DNA from: Bacteroidota bacterium
GTDB taxonomy: Bacteria; Bacteroidota; Bacteroidia; Flavobacteriales; Schleiferiaceae
Assembly: GCA_003023665.1 (NCBI GenBank)
Contig: PXYR01000032.1
Location: 1 to 16,192 of the forward strand
Direction: 5' to 3'
Length of the DNA: 16,192 nucleotides
Shown: piece after piece, positions 4,884 through 10,930 of the stretch
How positions within the stretch are numbered: position 1 is the stretch's first letter
Layout: the number at the start of each line of letters is the position of its first letter
Translations under genes and position numbers: made by a program
Notes under the pieces: model-generated
The model's database searches: none
The model's input: the letters and a program-made list of their open reading frames with translations, nothing else
Told to the model about the DNA's origin: nothing

Positions 4884-6325
4884 TATAGTTTGATACAAAT
4901 GTTTTTAGGTTCTGTAAAGAAACGCAACGCTTCGAACCCGCCTTCTCTTCCAACGCCACTTTGTTTCATGCCTCCAAATGGAGTCCTAAGATCACGAAGT
5001 AACCAACAATTAACCCAAATAATACCGGCGTGAAGTTGACCAGCCACTCTGTGTGCTGTCTTTAGGTCCGATGTCCAGATTGTAGCGGCTAATCCATAAG
5101 GCGTGCTATTTGCTAATTCTAGTGCCTCTTGCTCTGTTTCAAAGGGAGTCAAAGTGACTACAGGGCCAAAAATTTCTTCTTGATTTGTCCTGCACGTAGA
5201 AGATAGGTTCTCAAAAACCGTCGGGGCTATAAAGTACCCATTTGAACATCGGCCTTCTAACTTAACTTGTTGCCCGCCAATCAAAAGTTTCCCTCCTTCC
5301 TCCTTTGCAAGCTCAATGTAACTCAAAACTTTGTTCATATGTTCTTTGCTCACAATAGCTCCCATTCTTGACTCTTCCAAAAGGGGATCTGCAACAGTTA
5401 GTCCAGCGACTCTTTCTAAAAACGCAGTCTTAAACTTTTCATAAATCCCTTGATGAACGTAAATACGTGAGCCACAAAGACAAATCTGCCCTTGATTGGC
5501 AAATGCGGATCGTACAGAGGTGTTGACTGCATCTTCAAAATCACAATCATCAAAAATGACATTGGCATTTTTCCCGCCTAATTCAAGACTGATCTTCTTA
5601 AACATGGGGGCGGCTACTGAAGAAATTGTCTTTCCCGTTTGAGTTCCACCTGTAAATGAAATAATATTAGTGTCTTCATGAGCAACAATAGCAGCACCAA
5701 CTTCACTGCCGAGTCCGTGGACAATATTAAGTACACCCTTTGGGAAATGAATTTCATCTAGAATTTCACACAATAGGTAAGCGGTCGCAGGCGTAACCTC
5801 TGAAGGTTTTGCTACTACTGTATTCCCTGCCGCAAGTGCCGGAGCAATTTTCCAGCTGAACAAATAAAGGGGCAGGTTCCAAGGACTTATACAGCCTGCC
5901 ACCCCAATTGGCTGCCTAAGCGTATAATTAAAACCGCTACTGCCCATATCATGTACGTCATAAGAATCGTGCAAAATAGCGGTCGCATAAAACTTAAAAT
6001 TATCCCTTGCACGAGGAATGTCAACTGCCGTAGCGAGCTTAAGAGGTTTCCCGTTGTCCTTGCTTTCTGCGAGTGCTAGCACATCAAGCTTATCATGTAT
6101 GGCATCGGAAATTTTCATTAGCCAGCGTGAACGCTCCTGAATACTTAGCGAACTCCAAGCGTGAAACGCATCTTTTGCTGCAGATACCGCAAGGTTTACA
6201 TCACTTTGTTGACTTCGGGGAATACGTCCATAAGTCTCCCCAGTTGAGGGGTCAATATTGTCTAAATATTGACCTTCAACCGGCGCCGTAAATGCGCCAT
6301 TTATATAGTTGCGAATAGTCATCAT
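4883..6325 (-). CDS. Aldehyde dehydrogenase, probable 2-aminomuconate 6-semialdehyde dehydrogenase
   Basis: A 480-residue NAD-dependent aldehyde dehydrogenase, equivalent to NbaE/AmnC and human ALDH8A1, that would oxidise 2-aminomuconic (or 2-hydroxymuconic) semialdehyde. Catalytic residues counted from the 6325 start are N150 (SPWNLPL), E248 (LELGGKN), C282 (GQICLC) and E384 (EEIFGP). Substrate-binding arginines known in Pseudomonas AMSDH appear present: DIPR (R105), and R444 in WLLRDLRTPFGG, at the same 162-residue distance from the catalytic Cys as R464 is from C302. The C-terminal FFTEPKNICIKL also matches this subgroup. The 6325 start (MMTIRNYINGAF) fits the family; the frame extends to 6367 but into the divergent promoter region. 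It is first in a two-gene operon, overlapping the downstream gene by one base. Confidence 0.92.
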   Translation of the reverse strand: MMTIRNYINGAFTAPVEGQYLDNIDPSTGETYGRIPRSQQSDVNLAVSAAKDAFHAWSSLSIQERSRWLMKISDAIHDKLDVLALAESKDNGKPLKLATAVDIPRARDNFKFYATAILHDSYDVHDMGSSGFNYTLRQPIGVAGCISPWNLPLYLFSWKIAPALAAGNTVVAKPSEVTPATAYLLCEILDEIHFPKGVLNIVHGLGSEVGAAIVAHEDTNIISFTGGTQTGKTISSVAAPMFKKISLELGGKNANVIFDDCDFEDAVNTSVRSAFANQGQICLCGSRIYVHQGIYEKFKTAFLERVAGLTVADPLLEESRMGAIVSKEHMNKVLSYIELAKEEGGKLLIGGQQVKLEGRCSNGYFIAPTVFENLSSTCRTNQEEIFGPVVTLTPFETEQEALELANSTPYGLAATIWTSDLKTAHRVAGQLHAGIIWVNCWLLRDLRTPFGGMKQSGVGREGGFEALRFFTEPKNICIKL

Positions 6326-6420
6326 TTGGGTCTGAGTGTAGCGAAGATAAGGAAGCTTTGCCTGCAATTTTAAAAGTGCTCAGTTTTGCGCTAACTTGTA
6401 AATCCCAAAGCAAACAAATC
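6326..6420. promoter_or_regulatory. Divergent promoter region of the 3-hydroxyanthranilate genes
   Basis: These 95 bases separate the two divergent catabolic gene pairs, so both promoters and any pathway-specific operator should lie here. Only imperfect -7 elements are visible: TAACTTGT (6392-6399, plus strand) and TATCTTCG (about 6341-6348, minus strand), each one mismatch or one base short of TAnnTTTG and without a clear -33. This weak match would suit activator-dependent or induced promoters. Confidence 0.45.
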
Positions 6421-6951
6421 ATGTCAGTACTAAGACCGTTTAATTTCCAGAAGTGGTTAGATGAAAATCGGGACCTACTTAAACCTCCAGTAGCTAATAA
6501 GAACTTAACACCTGATAGTGATGAATACATTGTTATGGTTGTTGCAGGTCCTAATGCTAGAAAAGACTACCATTACAATGAGACAGAGGAGTTTTTCTAT
6601 CAACTCGAAGGAAATATCACCGTCAATGTACAAATAGACGGTAAGGTTGAAAGCTTAAATCTTGGCCCCGGAGATATGATGACTGTGCCGGCAAAAGTTC
6701 CCCATAGTCCTGTTCGCCATGAAGGCAGCATAGGTCTTGTTATTGAGCGAGTCAGAGAAGGGAAAGGCTTTACAGATGGCCTCTTGTGGTATTGTGGGAA
6801 TTGTAACCATAAACTTCACGACACTTATTTTGAACTAAAAAATATTGAAACAGATTTCTTACCAAGGTTTAAAGAATACTATTCAAGCCTTGAATTGCGC
6901 ACATGCAATCAATGCGGGACTACCATGGAAACGGATTCAAGATTTGTTTAA
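6421..6951 (+). CDS. nbaC: 3-hydroxyanthranilate 3,4-dioxygenase
   Basis: A 176-residue cupin Fe(II) dioxygenase that opens the ring of 3-hydroxyanthranilate to give 2-amino-3-carboxymuconate semialdehyde (ACMS). The catalytic iron ligands H51, E57 (YHYNETEEFF) and H95 (VPHSPVRH) sit at the same numbers as in the Cupriavidus enzyme. The substrate-binding R47, R99 and E110 are also in place. The second, rubredoxin-like iron site of bacterial forms is complete: C125/C128 (YCGNC) and C162/C165 (TCNQC). The start at 6421 gives MSVLRPFNFQKW, the usual N terminus; the longer frame from 6358 runs through the divergent promoter. The ACMS decarboxylase gene begins two bases after the stop, so the unstable product is handled by a co-translated enzyme. 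Confidence 0.97.
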   Translation: MSVLRPFNFQKWLDENRDLLKPPVANKNLTPDSDEYIVMVVAGPNARKDYHYNETEEFFYQLEGNITVNVQIDGKVESLNLGPGDMMTVPAKVPHSPVRHEGSIGLVIERVREGKGFTDGLLWYCGNCNHKLHDTYFELKNIETDFLPRFKEYYSSLELRTCNQCGTTMETDSRFV

Positions 6952-6953
6952 GA

Positions 6954-7982
6954 ATGTGTGAAGTAACTAGCAGAAATTTTTCGGTTGATATCCACACACA
7001 TATCCTTCCTAAGGACATTCCTAATTTTCGAGAGCGTTTTGGATATGGAGGGTTCATAAGATTAGAACATCACATGCCTTCTTGTGCACGAATGTTTAAG
7101 GACGATCATTTTTTTCGGGAGGTAGAAAGCAATTGTTGGGATCCTGCAACACGCATAAGTGAATGTGACACTCAGCATGTTGATGTACAGGTGCTTTCAA
7201 CAGTTCCAGTAATGTTTAGCTATTGGGCTAAACCAAAAGACACATTAGAAGTTGCCATTTTTTTAAACGATCATATAGCAGAAATCTGTGCCAAGCATCC
7301 CAAGAGATTCGTTGGGTTAGGTACGTTGCCTATGCAAAGTCCAGATTTAGCAATTCAAGAACTTAGGCGTTGCAAAGAGATAGGCTTAAAAGGAATACAA
7401 ATTGGCACACACATAAACGATTGGAATCTAGATGCGCCTGAGCTATTTCCTGTTTTCGAGGCGTGTCAGGATTTGGATATGGCCGTATTTGTTCACCCTT
7501 GGGACATGATGGGAAAGGAAAAGATGGAAAAGTATTGGTTGCCCTGGCTCGTAGGAATGCCTGCGGAAAGCTCTCTAGCAATATGTTCACTAATTTTTGG
7601 AGGTGTATTTGAGCGTTTGCCAAATCTTAGATTTGCTTTTGCACACGGTGGAGGTTCTTTCCCGGCTACTTTAGCCCGAATAAAGCACGGCTTTGACGTT
7701 CGCCCCGATTTATGTGCGATTGACAATAAAGTTTCACCAGAGAAATATATGGGCAAATTCTGGCTTGATTCCTTGGTTCATGATCCAAAAATGCTCGATT
7801 ACATAGTTGGCTTGGTTGGTGAGAAACGAGTGGCTTTAGGCACAGATTACCCATTTCCGCTGGGAGAACTTGCCCCTGGAAAACTCATAAATTCTATGCC
7901 TTGGAGTCAGGAAAGGAAGGGGAATCTTCTTCACGGAGCGGCTTTAGAATGGTTGAATTTAGATCTGTCAAAGTTCATTTAA
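6954..7982 (+). CDS. nbaD: Aminocarboxymuconate-semialdehyde decarboxylase (ACMSD)
   Basis: A 342-residue zinc enzyme of the amidohydrolase superfamily that decarboxylates ACMS to 2-aminomuconate semialdehyde, preventing its spontaneous cyclisation to quinolinate. Zinc ligands are H14 and H16 (VDIHTHILP), H181 (VFVHPWDMMG) and D298 (GTDYPFP). The catalytic base is H231 (FAHGGGSFP). The substrate arginines are R55 (FFREVE) and R242 (ATLARI), matching R51 and R239 of the Pseudomonas enzyme. I chose the ATG at 6954, two bases after the dioxygenase stop; the longer frame from 6903 would overlap that gene by 49 bases and adds residues the family lacks. The substrate comes from the upstream gene; the product goes to the divergently encoded dehydrogenase. 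Confidence 0.96.
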   Translation: MCEVTSRNFSVDIHTHILPKDIPNFRERFGYGGFIRLEHHMPSCARMFKDDHFFREVESNCWDPATRISECDTQHVDVQVLSTVPVMFSYWAKPKDTLEVAIFLNDHIAEICAKHPKRFVGLGTLPMQSPDLAIQELRRCKEIGLKGIQIGTHINDWNLDAPELFPVFEACQDLDMAVFVHPWDMMGKEKMEKYWLPWLVGMPAESSLAICSLIFGGVFERLPNLRFAFAHGGGSFPATLARIKHGFDVRPDLCAIDNKVSPEKYMGKFWLDSLVHDPKMLDYIVGLVGEKRVALGTDYPFPLGELAPGKLINSMPWSQERKGNLLHGAALEWLNLDLSKFI

Positions 7983-7988
7983 TAGCAC

Positions 7989-8019
7989 TTGTTCAGCCCC
8001 ACCAATTGTGGTAAGTTTG
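7989..8019 (+). promoter_or_regulatory. Housekeeping-type promoter for the PurF-like operon
   Basis: TTG (7989-7991), 20 bases, then TAAGTTTG (8012-8019), an exact TAnnTTTG. Transcription would start near 8026, some 13 bases before the ATG. This separates the downstream operon from the nbaCD pair even though the gap is only 56 bases. A small inverted repeat ACCA/TGGT (8001-8012) lies in the spacer. Confidence 0.6.
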
Positions 8020-8038
8020 AGCATCAGAAAACCTCGCT

Positions 8039-9931
8039 ATGAGTGATCCCATCAAACACGAATGTGGACTTGCTTTTGTACGTCTCCGCAAACCCCTTGA
8101 ATACTACGTTGAGAAATACGGAACTGCATTCTACGGCTTGAACAAAATGTATCTCCTTATGGAGAAACAGCGTAATCGCGGTCAAGATGGTGCAGGCTTG
8201 GCGAATGTGAAGCTCAACATGGAGCCCGGCACTCGCTATATCTCGCGTTATCGTTCTGTGGATTCAAACAGCATTGGAGATATTTTTGGAAAAGTACAAA
8301 AGCGAATAGCGGAAGGAATTGCTGGTAATACTGAGCTACTCAAAGACGTTTCTTGGCTCAAAAAGAATTTGCCTTTTACGGGTGAAGTGTTCTTAGGGCA
8401 TTTAAGATACGGGACTTACGGAGGAAATACGATTGAGGCTTGCCATCCTTTCTTACGTCAAAATAACTGGCCAACTCGTAATCTAATTGTCGCGGGTAAT
8501 TTTAACATGACTAATGTTGACGAACTGTTTGGCGAACTAGTGGAATTAGGTCAGCATCCAAAAGAAAAGGCGGATACAGTTACTATCATGGAAAAGATAG
8601 GTCATTTCTTGGATGAAGAAAATGACCGGTTGTATTACGAACTCAAGGAGCAAGGATATACCAAAAAAGAATCTACAGCAGAAATAGCCAAGCGGCTTGA
8701 TGTGGCGGAAGTTTTAAGGAGCGCTTCAAAAAAATGGGACGGTGGCTACGCCATGGCAGGAATGATGGGACATGGAGATTCCTTTGTTTTGCGCGACCAA
8801 GCTGGAGTGCGCCCGGCGTTCTATTATTATGATGACGAGATTGTGGTTGTGGCTTCTGAACGTCCTGTCATACAAACAGCCTTGAATATTAAAACGGATC
8901 AAGTCAATGAATTGCCTCCTGGTGCTGCGATTATTGTGAAAAATCACGGAGATGTAAGTATTGAACAGATTAAAGAGCCGCTAGAATACAAGGCCTGTTC
9001 ATTTGAACGCATTTACTTTTCACGAGGTAATGATCGAGACATATATAATGAGAGAATTGAACTGGGTCGCCGATTAATCCCCAAATTAATTGACAAGGTC
9101 AATGGCGAGGTTGATAACACGGTCTTTTCCTTTATTCCAAATACAGCTGAAGTTAGTTTTTATGGGGTTGTAAAGGGTATGGAGGATTACTTTAATCAAC
9201 TCAAATTTGAAGCGATTAATGGGAAAAACTTGAACGAAGCAGAACTAAGGAAGGTGCTCTCAAAACGACCAAGAGTTGAAAAAGTCGCCTGGAAAGATGT
9301 AAAACTCCGCACCTTTATAACAGAAGACAGTTCAAGAGATGAATTAGTAAGTCACGTATATGACATTACTCATGGTGCAGTGAACCCGGAAGATCACCTT
9401 GTGGCAATTGACGATAGTATAGTACGCGGCACGACCTTAAAGCAAAGCATATTAAGAATCTTTGATCGATTATCACCTAAGCACATTGTGATTGCATCTT
9501 CAGCTCCGCAGATAAGATATCCGGATTGTTACGGAATTGATATGGCTCGTATGGGCGATTTTATTGCCTTTAGGGCTGCTGTGGCTTTACTAAAGGAAAG
9601 AGGGATGAATGGCGTCATTGATGAGGTATATAAAAAATGTAAGAAGCAAGAATCGTTACCGGACAGTGAGGTTTTGAACTACGTCAAAGAAATCTATGCC
9701 CCGTTTACCGCAGAAGAGATTAGTGATAAGATTGCTCAACTTTTAACTCCTCCTGACGTACAGGCTAAGGTGAGTATTGTTTACCAGGACATTAAAGATT
9801 TACACCTTAGTTGTCCAAATAATCCTGGGGATTGGTATTTTACAGGAAACTATCCAACCGTTGGAGGAAATAGAGTGGTGAACAAGAGTTTCATTTTCTA
9901 CGTTGAAGGGAGAAAAGAAAGAGCATACTAA
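8039..9931 (+). CDS. PurF-like amidophosphoribosyltransferase paralogue, 630 residues
   Basis: An N-terminal class II glutamine amidotransferase domain is followed by a phosphoribosyltransferase domain. The expected nucleophile is C9 (IKHECGLAF), preceded by an eight-residue propeptide as in Bacillus-type PurF. QRNRGQDGAG (44-53) and GHLRYGTYGG (120-129, R123) match the QHRGQE and HVRYST motifs. The PRPP loop AIDDSIVRGTT (456-466) and YPDCYGIDMA (494-503) are intact. Two points are unusual. The protein is well over 100 residues longer than normal PurF (about 470-510), with extra segments in both domains and a distinct tail (GDWYFTGNYPTVGGNRVVN). The HNGNLTN oxyanion motif reads GNFNMTN (153-159), keeping the first Asn but replacing the following Gly by Phe. 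It may be a second purine enzyme or act on another substrate; a true purF is expected elsewhere. Confidence 0.88.
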   Translation: MSDPIKHECGLAFVRLRKPLEYYVEKYGTAFYGLNKMYLLMEKQRNRGQDGAGLANVKLNMEPGTRYISRYRSVDSNSIGDIFGKVQKRIAEGIAGNTELLKDVSWLKKNLPFTGEVFLGHLRYGTYGGNTIEACHPFLRQNNWPTRNLIVAGNFNMTNVDELFGELVELGQHPKEKADTVTIMEKIGHFLDEENDRLYYELKEQGYTKKESTAEIAKRLDVAEVLRSASKKWDGGYAMAGMMGHGDSFVLRDQAGVRPAFYYYDDEIVVVASERPVIQTALNIKTDQVNELPPGAAIIVKNHGDVSIEQIKEPLEYKACSFERIYFSRGNDRDIYNERIELGRRLIPKLIDKVNGEVDNTVFSFIPNTAEVSFYGVVKGMEDYFNQLKFEAINGKNLNEAELRKVLSKRPRVEKVAWKDVKLRTFITEDSSRDELVSHVYDITHGAVNPEDHLVAIDDSIVRGTTLKQSILRIFDRLSPKHIVIASSAPQIRYPDCYGIDMARMGDFIAFRAAVALLKERGMNGVIDEVYKKCKKQESLPDSEVLNYVKEIYAPFTAEEISDKIAQLLTPPDVQAKVSIVYQDIKDLHLSCPNNPGDWYFTGNYPTVGGNRVVNKSFIFYVEGRKERAY

Positions 9932-10474
9932 GTGAAAATATATACTAAAACAGGAGATGAAGGATCAACTTCTTTGCTAACAGGCAAGAGGGTTTCAAAG
10001 GCAGATATGCGTTTGGAAGCATACGGTACTCTGGATGAGTTAAATTCATGGTTAGGTGTTCTTGCAGCAGAAGCTCCGGACAATTGTTTCCCTTTCTTGG
10101 CTCAAATTCAAAGTGAATTATTTTCAATGGGCTCCTATTTGGCCTTAGAAGGTGAGGCGAATTTTCCAATGCCAAAATTGGATGCTAGTCTAGTAGAATC
10201 TTTAGAGAGACAAATTGATTCGTGGAACGAACAGCTTCCCGAACTCAAAAACTTCATTTTACCCAGTGGCTCTAAAGCTTCTTCGATGGCCCAAGTGGCT
10301 CGCACTGTTTGCCGTCGTGCAGAACGGAGGGTCGTAGCATTAGCAGATGAAGTTGAGGTAAAAAGAGAAATACCAATCTTTTTGAATCGATTATCTGATT
10401 TCTTTTTTGTCCAAGCTAGGTTTATACTTCATGTAGAAGGAAATGAAGAGATAATTTGGAATCCAAGTTATTAG
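9932..10474 (+). CDS. PduO-type ATP:cob(I)alamin adenosyltransferase
   Basis: A 180-residue enzyme that transfers the 5'-deoxyadenosyl group of ATP to cob(I)alamin, making the coenzyme used by methylmalonyl-CoA mutase and similar enzymes. Family marks are the N-terminal ATP-binding stretch KIYTKTGDEGSTSLLTGKRV (2-21), YGTLDELNSWLG (31-42), FILPSGSKASSMAQVARTVCRRAER (108-132) and NRLSDFFFVQAR (151-162). The family usually has GG where PSGS stands here. It begins with GTG directly after the stop of the PurF-like gene (no gap), so it is co-translated; the next in-frame ATG is at codon 26 and would remove the ATP site. No cobalamin-dependent enzyme is in the window, so the link to the PurF-like protein is not explained. 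Confidence 0.94.
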   Translation: MKIYTKTGDEGSTSLLTGKRVSKADMRLEAYGTLDELNSWLGVLAAEAPDNCFPFLAQIQSELFSMGSYLALEGEANFPMPKLDASLVESLERQIDSWNEQLPELKNFILPSGSKASSMAQVARTVCRRAERRVVALADEVEVKREIPIFLNRLSDFFFVQARFILHVEGNEEIIWNPSY

Positions 10475-10497
10475 AACGCTACATTTTTACAAAAAAG

Positions 10498-10527
10498 TTG
10501 CGTAAGTGCGTATTTCGATTACATTTG
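10498..10527 (+). promoter_or_regulatory. Consensus Bacteroidetes promoter for the DUF2795 gene
   Basis: TTG (10498-10500), exactly 19 bases, then TACATTTG (10520-10527), an exact TAnnTTTG. This is the best housekeeping-type promoter in the window. The start is expected near 10534, leaving a leader of roughly 28 bases. An imperfect stem, ACGC-AC with GT-GCGT (10476-10503), overlaps the -33. Confidence 0.75.
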
Positions 10528-10562
10528 CACGAAATACCAAATCGAGTTAATACCATAATATT

Positions 10563-10787
10563 ATGTACTGGACTCTAGAATTAGCTTCTTATTTAAGCGA
10601 TGCTCCATGGCCTGCAACACGCGATGAGTTAATCGATTATGCAATTCGTACGGGTGCTCCTCTAGAAGTGGTGGAAAATCTCCAAGCTATAGAAGAGGAG
10701 GAGGAAGAAACATACGAAAGCATAGAAGAGATTTGGCCGGATTATCCTTCGGAGGAGGATTTTCTCTGGAATGAAGAAGAGTATTAA
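10563..10787 (+). CDS. DUF2795 family small acidic protein
   Basis: A 74-residue protein that begins MYWTLELASYLSDAPWPA and continues with RDELIDYAIRTGAPLEVVENLQ, the form of DUF2795 that is very strongly conserved across Bacteroidetes. The second half is highly acidic (IEEEEEETYESIEEIWPDYPSEEDFLWNEEEY), with many Glu/Asp and hardly any basic residues after residue 37. The fold predicted for the family is a small helical domain; no function is established that I know of. It stands alone with a consensus promoter and its own strong terminator, which suggests high constitutive expression. The extreme negative charge could point to a nucleic-acid mimic or a partner for a basic protein, but that is speculation. 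Confidence 0.92.
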   Translation: MYWTLELASYLSDAPWPATRDELIDYAIRTGAPLEVVENLQAIEEEEEETYESIEEIWPDYPSEEDFLWNEEEY

Positions 10788-10820
10788 ACAAGGAGCCTTT
10801 TTAGGCTCTTTTTTTTGTTT
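10786..10820 (+). terminator. Strong intrinsic terminator after the DUF2795 gene
   Basis: GAGCCT (10793-10798), a TTTT loop and AGGCTC (10803-10808) are followed by eight consecutive T. Flanking AAACAA and TTGTTT can extend the pairing. It ends the single-gene transcript before sucA. Confidence 0.9.
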
Positions 10821-10900
10821 AAAATGTTGGGCTCTAGATTAAGTTTGAAATCACTGTATCATTATTATTCGTATCAAATAGTTAGCCCAATTTTGTGTTG

Positions 10901-10908
10901 TACTTTTG
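10901..10908 (+). promoter_or_regulatory. -7 element of the probable sucAB promoter
   Basis: TACTTTTG is an exact TAnnTTTG, placed so that transcription would begin near 10915, about 16 bases before the sucA ATG. No good TTG is found 19-21 bases upstream, so the -33 half is weak or needs an activator. Confidence 0.45.
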
Positions 10909-10930
10909 AAAGAATTACCAAGACTCTTAA

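Noticed and set aside
6903..6953. Upstream extension of the ACMS decarboxylase frame to ATG 6903 or 6912
   Set aside because: It would overlap the end of the dioxygenase gene by up to 49 bases and adds residues not found in the family. The ATG two bases after the stop gives the normal N terminus.
10476..10503. Inverted repeat ACGC-AC / GT-GCGT before the DUF2795 gene, considered as a terminator for the adenosyltransferase gene
   Set aside because: The stem is interrupted by a mismatch, the loop is long and no T run follows. It overlaps the -33 element and may be chance.
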